From Nocardioides sp. BP30 (GTDB taxonomy: Bacteria; Actinomycetota; Actinomycetes; Propionibacteriales; Nocardioidaceae), in assembly GCF_029873215.1 (NCBI RefSeq), contig NZ_CP123620.1:3348001-3412000 (forward strand): DNA of 64,000 nucleotides. Reading direction: 5' to 3'. The notes below the pieces were generated by a model. The model was not told the DNA's origin and did not search any database. It worked only from the letters and a program-made list of their open reading frames with translations. This document shows positions 1 through 7,866 of this stretch, piece after piece. Both the position numbers and the translations under genes were made by a program. Positions within the stretch are counted from its first letter, which is position 1. Each line of letters starts with the position of its first letter.

Positions 1-132
1 CCGGATCCAGGCGACGCGCGCCGTTCGCGCGGCCCCGGACGTTGTCCTCAGCTCAGCCTCCGAGGCTGGACCTGTCCGGACCCGGTCCCGCTGAGGAACG
101 GCTGCGTTGCAGCATGGTCGTCGATCGCATGC

Positions 133-981
133 TCAGGTATCAGCGGACGAGACGGATCCATCCAACGCGAGACGGCCCAGTGCGGCGGCTGACTCCGCAT
201 CGGCGGGCACGAAAGCGATCAGGAACTGCTGGTCGCGGTCTGTGGCGGCGAGCTTCACATAGTCGAGATCGAGGCGTCCCAGTCGAGGATGGCTGAACCG
301 TTTCCGTGAGCCCTTGAACCGATCGACGCGCTGCTCGGCCCACAGCTGTGTGAACGTCGAGCTGACCGCCTGGAGGGCTTCGGTCAGCTCCGGGCCCCGG
401 GGGTCGGAGGGGTTGCGGGCCAAGTGGGCTCGAAGCTGTCCCACGAGCTGTCGGACCTCGTCGTTCCAGTCGATGAAGAGTGCGGCCATCCGAGGCTCGG
501 TGAACATCAACCAGATCGTGTTCAACTCGTGCGGCGAGAGCCCGTCAAGTCTGCCGATCAACGCTTCGTAGGCACTGTTGTAGGCCAGGATGTCCCACCA
601 CGGATTGACGATGTAGGCGGGGTTCGGCGCCAAGCTGTGCAGCAGGCGCAGCATCGTGTCGTCGACCTCTGGCGGCGCTGGCGCGTCGACCGGAAGTGCT
701 AGCCCCGCCAAGGTGAAGAGGTGCGCTCGCTCCAGCGAGCCCAGCTGCAATGCTCGCGCAAGACTCTCGATGACCTGCCGGCTGACACTGATCGGTCGAG
801 CCTGCTCGAGCCAGGTGTACCACGTCGTCGACACTCCGGAAAGCAGCGCCAACTCCTCGCGTCTCAGGCCGGGAGTTCGGCGGCGTGGGCCTGGCTCGAG
901 TCCCAGGGCCTCGGGCCTCGTCCCTTCACGCTTCGAGCGAAGGAACCCGGCCAGCTCCGTCCTCTGCACCAGGTCTGCCAT
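133..981 (-). CDS. XRE-family regulator with MmyB-like ligand domain
   Basis: 282-aa DNA-binding regulator. An N-terminal helix-turn-helix (about residues 10-75) contains the family signature RTPGLRREELALLSGVS followed by TWYTWLEQ, typical of actinobacterial XRE proteins. The rest is an MmyB-like ligand-binding domain, marked by NPAYIVNPWWDILAYNSAYEAL, of the PAS-like class thought to bind small hydrophobic ligands. I chose the ATG at 979-981 because the protein from MADLVQRTEL onward is family-like, whereas the longer open frame upstream is low-complexity Arg/Ser-rich. These regulators usually repress a neighbouring SDR or oxidoreductase gene. The candidates here are the VOC gene and the SDR at 1722, but no operator was recognised. 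Confidence 0.85.
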   Translation of the reverse strand: MADLVQRTELAGFLRSKREGTRPEALGLEPGPRRRTPGLRREELALLSGVSTTWYTWLEQARPISVSRQVIESLARALQLGSLERAHLFTLAGLALPVDAPAPPEVDDTMLRLLHSLAPNPAYIVNPWWDILAYNSAYEALIGRLDGLSPHELNTIWLMFTEPRMAALFIDWNDEVRQLVGQLRAHLARNPSDPRGPELTEALQAVSSTFTQLWAEQRVDRFKGSRKRFSHPRLGRLDLDYVKLAATDRDQQFLIAFVPADAESAAALGRLALDGSVSSADT

Positions 982-1153
982 TGCTTCGCACGCACCTCTC
1001 ACCTTCCGCGATCTGCGGGATTCTCCTCGTGAGCACTCCGCTCGACCAGGCGGGAGACGGCTCCAGCATAGGTGGCAGGCGCTGGGGCGATGTGACGAGC
1101 AGAACGTGCCCTGGCGGGAGGGCCCGACGGTGAAGCGACCAGAGGGTGCACGA

Positions 1154-1507
1154 TCACCGGCCCGGCTGGTAGCACTCGAACACATTGCCGTCAGGATCCG
1201 CCACGATCACTCGCGATCCGCCCGCCGAGTCGACCGGTCCGTCGAGGACCGAGCCGCCAGCGCGCACGAACGCGTCGACTGCGGCTGAGAGGTCGGCGAC
1301 GACGAGCGTCGCTTCGCGGTGGTACTCACGCAGCGTCTCGGCCTCGCCTTGCAGCAGCATGAACGGTCCGACGATCGCCAGGTCGAACTGCGGGAACTGG
1401 AGGCGCCGTACGTCGTCGGTGCCGGCGAGCGCCTGGTAGATGGGCAGCGCATCCTCGATCGACGACACGTCGATGCGGGTCTGGACCGAGCTGAGGATCG
1501 GTGTCAT
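1154..1507 (-). CDS. VOC (glyoxalase/bleomycin-resistance fold) protein
   Basis: About 117 aa, one beta-alpha-beta-beta-beta vicinal-oxygen-chelate unit pair. The C-terminus has the hallmark VIVADPDGNVFECYQPGR, where Asp-Pro-Asp-Gly-Asn precedes the last strand and the Glu in FEC would be a metal ligand. The N-terminal half reads DVSSIEDALPIYQALAG, as in lyase-type VOC proteins. The substrate cannot be told from sequence. The start could be the ATG at 1505-1507 or an in-frame GTG two codons upstream (1511-1513); neither has a clear Shine-Dalgarno. It lies in the same direction as, and downstream of, nothing obvious; the SDR at 1722 is divergent. Confidence 0.75.
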   Translation of the reverse strand: MTPILSSVQTRIDVSSIEDALPIYQALAGTDDVRRLQFPQFDLAIVGPFMLLQGEAETLREYHREATLVVADLSAAVDAFVRAGGSVLDGPVDSAGGSRVIVADPDGNVFECYQPGR

Positions 1508-1721
1508 GCCCACGACGGTGCCTGTCGGCGGACCGCGATTTCAACGCCCAGCCGGGTGCCGTTGCCACCAGTATCAACGGCACTCCCCCGCTTGGCTACG
1601 CAGGTCCCACAGTGGTGGAAGCGGCACGGTGAGAGCGCTCTTGTCGGCTCCGCCAGCGTCGGCCGCGACTCGCTACGCGGCCGCCAGCCCTTACCCATCA
1701 CGGCCAGCAGGGAGATTGGAC

Positions 1722-2576
1722 ATGACCGAACCAGGTCGGGTTGCGCTCATCACCGGCGCCACCCAAGGACTCGGAGCAGCACTCGTCGGCGAACTCGCGC
1801 GACGACTCGGCCCGCACGACACCGTCTACGCGACCGGCCGTGACCTCGATCGCCTCGCCGAGGTGTGCGAGGCAGCAAGCACCTCCACCGGCGCCCAGGT
1901 CCGCTCCGAGCACTTCGACGTCAGCGATCCTCAGCGCACCCCGCAGCTCGCTGATCTCATGCGGGAGCGTCACGGCGGCGTCGACATCGTCTTCAACAAC
2001 GCCGTCATGCGCGTCGCACCGGACGACGACATCGCGGCTGTCGTCGCTCCCTACGTCGAGGTCAACAACTTCGCTACGACGCGCATCCTGCGCGCGCTCC
2101 TTCCGCTTCTGCGTGACAACGGTCGGTTCGTGGTCATTGCCAGCTCCCTAGGCACGCTGAACTACCTCGCACCGGTGCTGCACGAGAGGTTTCCCGACGA
2201 CGCCACCCTCGACGATGTCGATGCAGCGGTGGCCGGATGGCGCGACCTGGTCGCCGACGGTTCTGTGCGAGGCACGCCGTGGCCCGGTTTCATCAACATC
2301 CCCTCGAAAGTCGCCCAGGTCGCCGCGATCCGCGCGGTCGCACGGACACATCGCGAAGCCCACCTCGCTCGGGGAACTCTCGTGACTGCCGTCTGTCCGG
2401 GCATGATGAACACGCCCACCTCCGCAGCCTTCTGGGACGTCAGCGATGCCCCCAGCCCCCAAGAGGCGGCTGTTCCGCTGGTCGACCTGGCGCTGATGGA
2501 ATCCATCGATCCGAACCTGTACGGGCAGCTCTCACGCGATGGCCAGGTCCTGCCGTGGAAGCCGGTAGCGGTGTGA
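1722..2576 (+). CDS. SDR-family protein lacking the usual catalytic Tyr
   Basis: 284-aa Rossmann-fold short-chain dehydrogenase/reductase. The nucleotide-binding motif ALITGATQGLG sits at about residues 8-17, and an NNA-type motif (FNNAVM) and the Ser strand (VVIASSLGTL) are present. At the place where YxxxK is expected the protein reads NIPSK (Asn192, Lys196), so the catalytic Tyr is missing. The layout resembles carbonyl-reductase-like SDRs, and it may be a binding protein or use another residue. The start ATG follows an AGGGAG-like Shine-Dalgarno. It stands alone on the + strand, next to an efflux-pump relic. Confidence 0.8.
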   Translation: MTEPGRVALITGATQGLGAALVGELARRLGPHDTVYATGRDLDRLAEVCEAASTSTGAQVRSEHFDVSDPQRTPQLADLMRERHGGVDIVFNNAVMRVAPDDDIAAVVAPYVEVNNFATTRILRALLPLLRDNGRFVVIASSLGTLNYLAPVLHERFPDDATLDDVDAAVAGWRDLVADGSVRGTPWPGFINIPSKVAQVAAIRAVARTHREAHLARGTLVTAVCPGMMNTPTSAAFWDVSDAPSPQEAAVPLVDLALMESIDPNLYGQLSRDGQVLPWKPVAV

Positions 2577-2582
2577 ACAGCC

Positions 2583-2771
2583 TCCGCCGCAGCGCGCGGC
2601 GGACCGATCGGACGCAGCATCCCGGTCGGCACAGTGCTGGGAGTTCGCCTCGGCACGATGCTCGGGCAACAGCTCGGAGGGCAGGCATGACTGCCCTCCA
2701 TCGCCGCGGTCGCACTCCTGGCGGTCGTCGGTGTCGCACTCACGCTCGCGGATCTGCCGATCCCCGCGTCG
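2583..2771 (+). pseudogene. Relic of an MFS efflux transporter
   Basis: Reading from 2583 without regard to a start gives SIPVGTVLGVRLGTMLGQQLGGQA, then an in-frame TGA at 2688, then LPSIAAVALLAVVGVALTLADLPIPAS. The first part matches the conserved VGVPLGTxLGQQxGWRA loop of DHA1-type drug:H+ antiporters, and the second matches their next membrane helix with its LPxP end. No start, no ribosome site and no further family-like sequence is visible on either side. It looks like a roughly 60-codon remnant of a 400-aa transporter. The remaining 2772-2911 stretch holds nothing I recognise. Confidence 0.5.
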
Positions 2772-2911
2772 CGCGGGCCTTGCTCGAGACTGCCGGCATC
2801 AGCGGAAAGAAGCTGACCCTGACGTTGCTCCTGTACCGAGGCGGGAAGCGTCGGCGCGTGCTTCAGCGGCTGGCTCTCGGGACTCGCGGTCCGGACCCGG
2901 TGGTCGCGCCA

Positions 2912-3409
2912 TCAGGCCGCGACCGGAAAAGTGTCCATCCACAAGATCTCGAGAGTGCGGTGCACGATGCGCCATCCTTCGGGCCGCCGCTCGAGACGGT
3001 CGACGAACATTCCGGTCTGGATCAGGTTCCAGCCCTGCCCGTCCGTCTCGCCCTGGTGGGTGTGGATGTGGGGAGTGCGGGCGGTGGCGGTGTCTCCCGA
3101 GATCTCGACCGTTGACCACGCCTGGAAGTGCTGCCATCGCTTGAGACCACTCATCGAGCCGCCCGGGCGCCGCATGAAGTCGACCAGCTCGCGGTAGCCG
3201 ATGTCGGCGAGATCGGGTACGCCCGTGATCGAGTAGTCGGCGCGGCCTTCGGGAGCGAAGACGGCGTCCCACTCTCGCAGCACGTCGTTGTCACCGTCCT
3301 CATGAAGGTCCTGTCCCAATCCATAGCGGGCGATCACGTCTTGGATCTCGATGCGGTCAGTCAGGTACTGGAGGCGATCGGTGCGGTTGTTGGCGCTGTT
3401 ACTCGTCAT
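2912..3409 (-). CDS. SnoaL-like (NTF2-fold) protein
   Basis: 165-aa cone-fold protein of the SnoaL_4 type. The sequence IEIQDVIARYGLGQDLHEDGD opens the fold, WDAVFAPEGRADYSITG follows, and the C-terminal strands RRPEGWRIVHRTLEILWMDTF are diagnostic. Family members act as ketosteroid-isomerase-like enzymes, polyketide cyclases or ring-hydroxylating small subunits; the substrate is unknown. It is divergent from an HxlR regulator with under 60 bp between the starts, which suggests that regulator controls it. Confidence 0.8.
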   Translation of the reverse strand: MTSNSANNRTDRLQYLTDRIEIQDVIARYGLGQDLHEDGDNDVLREWDAVFAPEGRADYSITGVPDLADIGYRELVDFMRRPGGSMSGLKRWQHFQAWSTVEISGDTATARTPHIHTHQGETDGQGWNLIQTGMFVDRLERRPEGWRIVHRTLEILWMDTFPVAA

Positions 3410-3433
3410 GGCATGACGCTAAGAACTACACTC

Positions 3434-3462
3434 CCCATATGGGAAGTACTGACAAATTAGTA
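3434..3462. promoter_or_regulatory. Palindromic operator candidates, SnoaL/HxlR divergent promoter
   Basis: Two inverted repeats sit between the divergent starts: CCCATATGGG (3434-3443, perfect) and TACT-N8-AGTA (3447-3462). HxlR dimers usually bind AT-rich imperfect palindromes overlapping their own promoter. If translation of the regulator starts at 3466, both repeats are just upstream of it. Confidence 0.4.
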
Positions 3463-3465
3463 AGT

Positions 3466-3867
3466 ATGGACGCATCCAGTGCGGAGCCTCGCGCAGCGTC
3501 CGTCCCGAGCACGGCCGACGGTGTCGAGTGCAGCATCGATCGGGTCGAGCACGCGATATCGGTCATCGAGGGTCGCTGGAAGCTGCTCATCATCCATCAT
3601 CTACTGGTGGCGGCACCCCGACGCTTCTCCGACCTGGAACGTGCGATCCCGGCCGTGTCGCAGAAGATGCTGATTCAACAGCTGCGCGCACTCGAGGTCG
3701 ATGGTGTCGTGCGACGGACCGCCTACCCCGAGGTGCCGCCGCGCGTGGAGTATGACCTCACCGCCGCAGGAGCGGCGCTCGAGCCGGCGCTCAATGCGCT
3801 GCACGATTGGGCCGCGTCCGAGCACTTGGAGGCAACGTCGGCGAGGCTCGGTCCGCGAACCGCCTGA
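3466..3867 (+). CDS. HxlR-family winged-helix regulator
   Basis: About 133 aa. The canonical HxlR core is complete: a Cys near the N-terminus (VECSIDRVEHAISVIEGRWKLLIIHHLL), the recognition helix region RRFSDLERAIPAVSQKMLIQQLRALEVDGVV and the wing RTAYPEVPPRVEYDLTAAG. Such proteins often sense electrophiles or oxidants through the conserved Cys. An ATG at 3439 would add nine residues but would leave only 29 bp for two divergent promoters, so the ATG at 3466 is preferred. Neither start has a good Shine-Dalgarno. The likely target is the divergent SnoaL-like gene. Confidence 0.85.
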   Translation: MDASSAEPRAASVPSTADGVECSIDRVEHAISVIEGRWKLLIIHHLLVAAPRRFSDLERAIPAVSQKMLIQQLRALEVDGVVRRTAYPEVPPRVEYDLTAAGAALEPALNALHDWAASEHLEATSARLGPRTA

Positions 3868-3910
3868 CGCGGGGGCTCTCCCGCCGCGCCCCCGCGTCGT
3901 AGCCCACGCG

Positions 3911-4669
3911 CTAGAGAGCTGCTGCCCCGCCGTCGACCGAGAGGATCGCGCCATGGGTGTTGCTGGACAGATCGGAGGCGAGGAACATCACGGCCGCGGC
4001 AACCTCGGCGAGTTCGCTGGGACGTCGCGAGGGCATGGCAGCGATCATGGGTGCGAGGTAGTCCTGCATCGCGCGCACCTTCTCGGTCAACGTCGGACCT
4101 GGTGCGACGGCGTTGACTCTGACACCTTGAGGTCCGTACTCGGCGGCCCACGACTTGGTCAAGGAGTGCATCGTGGCCTTCGTGGCCGAGTAGAGCGCAG
4201 AACCTGCAGAGCCTCGGAAGCCGTTGAGCGAGCCGAGGTTCACCACGGCGCCGCCGCCGTGTTGCGCCATGTGGGTGGCGATCCGGCCGGTCAGCAGGAA
4301 CGGTGCTCGGACGCTGACCGCGAACGCCTCGTCGATGAGCTCCTGGCTCACCTCGACGCTGGCAGACGGCGTGATGAGCTGGGCGGCGTTGTTCACCAGC
4401 ACATCGAGGCGACCGACTCGCTCGAGAGCCTCGTCCACCAAGGCGTCGATCGCAGACCCGCCTCGACCCAGGTCAGCCCGGATGAAGCGAGCGTCGCCGC
4501 CGTGAGCCTTGATCACCTCGACGGCATGGGCGCCGCGGTCGGCGTCGCGACCCGTCACGATGACAGCTGCGCCCGCCTCCGCGAACGCCTCAGCGATGGC
4601 GCGGCCGATGCCGCCGGTCGATCCCGTGACCAAGACGCTGCGGTCGGTGAAGTCGAAGGAGTTGGACAT
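3911..4669 (-). CDS. SDR-family oxidoreductase (FabG-like)
   Basis: 252-aa classical SDR with every motif intact: VLVTGSTGGIGRAIAEAFAEAG for NAD(P) binding, LVNNAAQ, the Ser-bearing VVNLGSLNGF, the catalytic pair YSATK, and VNAVAPGPTLTE after it. The Arg in TGRDADRG suggests a preference for NADP. The substrate is not predictable. The chosen start gives MSNSFDFTDRSVLVTG, a standard SDR N-terminus; the longer open frame upstream is Arg/Pro-rich junk. It is downstream of and co-directional with the pump relic and TetR gene, so it may share their promoter and operators. Confidence 0.88.
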   Translation of the reverse strand: MSNSFDFTDRSVLVTGSTGGIGRAIAEAFAEAGAAVIVTGRDADRGAHAVEVIKAHGGDARFIRADLGRGGSAIDALVDEALERVGRLDVLVNNAAQLITPSASVEVSQELIDEAFAVSVRAPFLLTGRIATHMAQHGGGAVVNLGSLNGFRGSAGSALYSATKATMHSLTKSWAAEYGPQGVRVNAVAPGPTLTEKVRAMQDYLAPMIAAMPSRRPSELAEVAAAVMFLASDLSSNTHGAILSVDGGAAAL

Positions 4670-4763
4670 GGAGGTTTCCGTTTCTCGAGTGAGCGTGCAA
4701 GGGCGTTGGTCGGTGCTCCCGGCAGAGCGGGCGCACCGAGAACAGGGGAAAGGGAAACCGCGG

Positions 4764-5048
4764 TCAGTCGGTCGCCGACGTGGGCGCCGCTCCGGCCGCG
4801 GCAAGCGCGAAGGACATCGCGACGTAGCCGCGCTCGCTAGGAACACGATCTACCTGGTGCGCGCTGAGATAGGCGAGCACCGACAGCATCGACGTCGTCG
4901 CGACCAGGCGGTGGGCGTCGACGGGTCGCGTGAGCCTGCCAGCAGCCATTCCCGCGCTCAGCATGGTGGCCGTCATCGGCGCGAACAGCAGGCCTGACTC
5001 GCTCACACGCTGACTGAGCCCCAACCCGGTGTGTTTTTTGGACCTCAC
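4764..5048 (-). pseudogene. Truncated DHA2-type MFS transporter stump
   Basis: The 94-codon frame begins at a GTG inside an operator. It reads GLGLSQRVSESGLLFAPMTATM, then AGMAAGRLTRPVDAHRLVA, which resembles the loop and helix pair in the second half of 14-helix DHA2 drug pumps (LSPLQAGLLxLPMTLAM...AGRLxxRxGxR). A real pump would have several hundred residues before this point; here that part is absent and the operator abuts the stump. After about residue 55 similarity fades (SAHQVDRVPSERGYVAMSFALAAAG). I read this as the remains of a pump gene that lost its N-terminal part by deletion. Confidence 0.45.
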
Positions 5049-5055
5049 AGTCCAA
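5038..5055. promoter_or_regulatory. TetR-type operator 1
   Basis: Perfect inverted repeat TTGGACCTCACAGTCCAA, two 6-bp arms and a 6-bp spacer. It fits the same TGGACY-N4-AGTCCA pattern as operator 2. It lies between the TetR gene and the truncated pump, in the promoter position for the pump. Confidence 0.6.
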
Positions 5056-5072
5056 TAGTGCGTCGAATCTTC

Positions 5073-5088
5073 TGGACTGGCAAGTCCA
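5073..5088. promoter_or_regulatory. TetR-type operator 2
   Basis: Perfect inverted repeat TGGACTGGCAAGTCCA, 6-bp arms and a 4-bp spacer, centred 34 bp from operator 1 (about three helical turns). It lies directly beside the stop codon of the TetR/LmrA-like gene. Paired sites of this kind are usual for repressors of drug pumps. Confidence 0.6.
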
Positions 5089-5090
5089 AT

Positions 5091-5669
5091 CTACGCCTCG
5101 ATATTCAACGCCTCCAGGCTCACCGCCAAGGCGTCCTGCAAGTAAGACACGCGCTCAGTGACGCGCAGCATCAAGACGCCTCCCTGGATCGCGGCGAGGA
5201 TCGCGCGCGCACCGCACTCTGCGTCCGTCGTCGAGTCCGGCCGTCGATCGATGCCGGCGGCCAGCTTGGACTGCCATACGTCGTACAGGTGCGTGATGAC
5301 CTGCCGCGAGCGCGGCGAGGTCTTGCCCAGCTCGGTGGTCAGCGAACCGAGCGGGCACCTGCTACCCAAGGCGACGTAATGGTCGATGACGGCGCGATGC
5401 CACCGGACCCATGCCTCGTCGGGCCCGAGCTGGTCGAGCCACGGCTGCTGGGCGAGCAGCACCTGAGCCGCCTCGTGCTCTGCCACGGCGACCAGCAGGT
5501 CCTCCCTGCCGCCGGGGAAGTAATGGAACAACTGGCTCTTGCTGGTAGCTGTCGCGGCGCGAATGTCATCGAGACTCGTCTCGCCGGCACCTGCCTCACG
5601 GATGAGAAGGGCGCTGGCGTCCACGATCCGGGCCCGCGTCTCCTGACCCTTGCGCGTGAGAGTCGACAT
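5091..5669 (-). CDS. TetR/AcrR regulator, LmrA/YxaF-like
   Basis: 192 aa. The N-terminal HTH reads TRARIVDASALLIREAGAGETSLDDIRAATATSKSQLFHYF (about residues 10-50). The C-terminal half has CPLGSLTTELG and the long helices of the LmrA/YxaF ligand domain. In Bacillus, LmrA and YxaF repress the DHA2-type drug pump LmrB. Two matching operators and a pump stump follow directly downstream, which supports the same role here, now without an intact pump. The SDR at 3911 is the only complete gene downstream that it could still control. Confidence 0.88.
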   Translation of the reverse strand: MSTLTRKGQETRARIVDASALLIREAGAGETSLDDIRAATATSKSQLFHYFPGGREDLLVAVAEHEAAQVLLAQQPWLDQLGPDEAWVRWHRAVIDHYVALGSRCPLGSLTTELGKTSPRSRQVITHLYDVWQSKLAAGIDRRPDSTTDAECGARAILAAIQGGVLMLRVTERVSYLQDALAVSLEALNIEA

Positions 5670-5716
5670 AGCGAGAGCCTAGGCGACCGGGCCGACGGCG
5701 GCGCCGTACGCTTCCC

Positions 5717-5881
5717 TCAGACCAGTCGGACCTCCTTCTCGACCAGCGCCGAGTGGATCCCGGACGCGCTCATGGCTATGCCGCCTTCCTCGCAGAGGGC
5801 GTGTTCGGCGTGGACGAAGAGAGCCGAGTCCGTGCGCGGGACGAGGCAAGGACGTCCGCTCGCGCGCTGCTGCGCGATCAT
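5717..5881 (-). other. Possible 54-codon remnant ORF
   Basis: In the 284-bp gap between the TetR gene and qsuB, the minus strand has an ATG-initiated frame containing DSALFVHAEHALCEEGGIAMSASG and ending LVEKEVRLV. The composition is protein-like and unlike its neighbours' shadow frames, but there is no proper ribosome site and I do not recognise a family. It may be the C-terminal end of a lost gene. Confidence 0.2.
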
Positions 5882-5953
5882 CCTTGATCGAAGCGAGGGC
5901 CGTCGCCCGCCGCGGAGACAGAGGTGCTGTCGGAGCGGTTGCGGCCGCTGCGC

Positions 5954-7780
5954 TCACCCGGTGGCCTGCGCGGCCAGGCGGACCGGCGCGTTGCCCGCGC
6001 CGTACCCGTCGTAGGAGCCCCGGCGCTCGACGACCTCGAAGAAGACGCCACCGACGGTGGGGGTGTAGAAGTGCACGTACGCGCCGCTCGGGTCGCAGTC
6101 GTAGAGCAACGCGAGGTCCCGCAGGGTCCCGACCTCCTCCGGAGCCAGGTCGAAGCGGGCGACCAGGTCGTCGTAATAGTTGCCGGGCACGGCGAGGGGC
6201 CGCAGCCCGCGCTCCTGAGCGCGGCGAGCCAGCGCCACGATGTCGTCGCAGGCCAGTGCGATGTGCTGGGCATGACCCTGGGCATGACCCTGGGCATCAC
6301 CCTGGGCATCACCCTGCTGGCCGGCGGGCAGCAGGTTCAGCGGCAGCCTGACCTCGCGGCCGCACGAGCACATCACCTGGCTGCGGACCAGGCCTGCCGG
6401 GCCGGCGACCTCGTTGACCGGCTGCGGCTCCAGGCCGAGGACGCTGCCATAGAACAGCACCGCCTCGTCGAAGGACTGCCACGGCTGCACGAGGTTCACG
6501 TGGTCGACGTGGGTGATCGATCCGGTAGCGGGTCCTGCCGGCTCCACACCGCCTTCGAACTCGCCCACCCAGCCGGCACCGTGCCCCAGGAAGATCTCCG
6601 TGCCGTCCGGCGCGACGAGACCATGGAGCAGTTCCTCGCCCGCATAGGTACGGCGCGGCACCGGCGGCGCCAGCAGCCTCGCGGCTCGCTGCGCCGCGGC
6701 GGCCGGGTCCGTGACGTCGAAGCCGACCGCCGAGATCCGCGGCTGCTGGCCGAGTGCCTGCTGCTCGTTGCACACGATCCGGGCCTGGCCCCGGGTCCAG
6801 AGCCGGACCTGCTTGCGGCGGTGCCGGCCGCGGAAGTCGAAGCCGAGCTGCTCCAGCAGCACCTCGACGTCACCGGTGTCCTGGGCCTTGACCTCGACGA
6901 AGTCGAACCCGGCAGGGGCCGGGACCTCGGGCAGCCGTGTCACCCCGGGACCGGCAGCGGTGCCGAGCCCCCGCGCGGTCCCGTCCTCCAGCCAGCGCAA
7001 CGAACGCAGCGCCTGCCGTGCGGTACGCCGGGGATCGGTCTGCCGGAAGGTGTCGTTGAAGACCTCGAGCGAGAGCGGGCCCGTGTAGCCGGCGCGCAGC
7101 ACGTGCCCGAGAAATCCGGTCAGGTCGAAGCTGCCCTCCCCCGGGAACAGCCGGTGGTGCCTGCTCCACGACAGCACGTCCATGCTCAGCGCCGGCGCGT
7201 CGGCCAGTTGCAGGAAGAAGATCCGCTCCGCCGGGATCTCCTCGATCGCCTGGGGGTCGTGTCCCCGCGAGAGGATGTGGAAGCTGTCCAGGCAGACCCC
7301 GACGGCGGGGTGGTCGGCCAGCCGCACGATCCGCCAGGCGCGGCGGTAGTCGTCGACGTACCGGCCCCACGCCAACGCCTCGTAGGCGAGCCGGACGCCA
7401 TAGGACGACGCGAGGTCGCCCAGCCGGCGCAACTGTCCCGCGGAGACCTCGTCGTCGTCGATCGTGGCGGTGCCCACGTTGCTGCACACCAGCATCAGGT
7501 CCATCCCCAGGCGCCGCATCAAGGCGAACTTCGCCTCCGCCCGCCGCAACACGGTGGCGAACGTGCTTTCGTCGACGCCCTCCGCGTCCCGGAAGGGCTG
7601 GTAGAGATCCAGGCGCAGACCCAGCCGGTCAGCCAGCGCCCGGATCTCCTCGGGACTCTGCGGTGCCGCGATCAGATCGGGCTCGAAGACCTCCACCCCA
7701 TCGAATCCTGCCTCGGCGCAGGCGTGCAGCTTCTCGACCAGGCCGCCGCTGAGGCAGACGGTGGCGATGGATGTCCGCAT
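5954..7780 (-). CDS. qsuB: 3-dehydroshikimate dehydratase (QsuB type, DSD-HPPD fusion)
   Basis: 608-aa two-domain enzyme that dehydrates 3-dehydroshikimate to protocatechuate in quinate/shikimate catabolism. Residues 1-270 form a xylose-isomerase-like TIM barrel with Glu134 (YEALAWG), Asp165 (LDSFH), Gln191 (FLQLADA) and Glu239 (SLEVFND). These sit at the metal-ligand positions known for QuiC1/QsuB. Residues from about 290 on form a 4-hydroxyphenylpyruvate-dioxygenase-like domain with HVDHVNL, QHIALAC and FFEVVERRG, the usual second half of this family. The length matches QsuB of Corynebacterium (about 618 aa). A run QGDAQGDAQGHAQGHAQH precedes the second His and comes from a 12-bp repeat. 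It is divergent from the TetR regulator, with an operator between them. Confidence 0.92.
   Translation of the reverse strand: MRTSIATVCLSGGLVEKLHACAEAGFDGVEVFEPDLIAAPQSPEEIRALADRLGLRLDLYQPFRDAEGVDESTFATVLRRAEAKFALMRRLGMDLMLVCSNVGTATIDDDEVSAGQLRRLGDLASSYGVRLAYEALAWGRYVDDYRRAWRIVRLADHPAVGVCLDSFHILSRGHDPQAIEEIPAERIFFLQLADAPALSMDVLSWSRHHRLFPGEGSFDLTGFLGHVLRAGYTGPLSLEVFNDTFRQTDPRRTARQALRSLRWLEDGTARGLGTAAGPGVTRLPEVPAPAGFDFVEVKAQDTGDVEVLLEQLGFDFRGRHRRKQVRLWTRGQARIVCNEQQALGQQPRISAVGFDVTDPAAAAQRAARLLAPPVPRRTYAGEELLHGLVAPDGTEIFLGHGAGWVGEFEGGVEPAGPATGSITHVDHVNLVQPWQSFDEAVLFYGSVLGLEPQPVNEVAGPAGLVRSQVMCSCGREVRLPLNLLPAGQQGDAQGDAQGHAQGHAQHIALACDDIVALARRAQERGLRPLAVPGNYYDDLVARFDLAPEEVGTLRDLALLYDCDPSGAYVHFYTPTVGGVFFEVVERRGSYDGYGAGNAPVRLAAQATG
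6266..6313. repeat. Four 12-bp tandem repeats inside qsuB
   Basis: Four units, two of CTGGGCATGACC then two of CTGGGCATCACC, in frame with qsuB. They encode a Gln-Gly-(Asp/His)-Ala repeat just before QHIALACDDIV, in a loop of the dioxygenase-like domain. The unit is a multiple of three, so copy-number change would not break the frame. Confidence 0.9.
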
Positions 7781-7802
7781 GAGATCCTCCTCCAGCTCAG
7801 CA

Positions 7803-7820
7803 ATGTACTAAACGGTACAT
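7803..7820. promoter_or_regulatory. Operator in qsuB/tetR divergent promoter
   Basis: Perfect inverted repeat ATGTAC-TAAACG-GTACAT between the divergent starts. Read on the minus strand its core is GTACCGTTTAGTACAT, which agrees with the site before the dehydrogenase gene at 13 of 16 positions (consensus GTACCGNNTAGTNCAT). It is the probable binding site of the adjacent TetR protein. Confidence 0.65.
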
Positions 7821-7866
7821 ACAAAACGAGACCCTGGGAAGATCCACTGCCACTACCCTCGTCGCC

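Noticed and set aside
982..1185. Longer start for the XRE regulator (350 aa)
   Set aside because: The added 68 residues are Arg/Ser/Cys-rich and unlike the family; the ATG at 981 fits the HTH start.
1508..1721. Promoter or small gene between the VOC and SDR genes
   Set aside because: No convincing -35/-10 pair, palindrome or short ORF with a ribosome site was found apart from the SDR Shine-Dalgarno.
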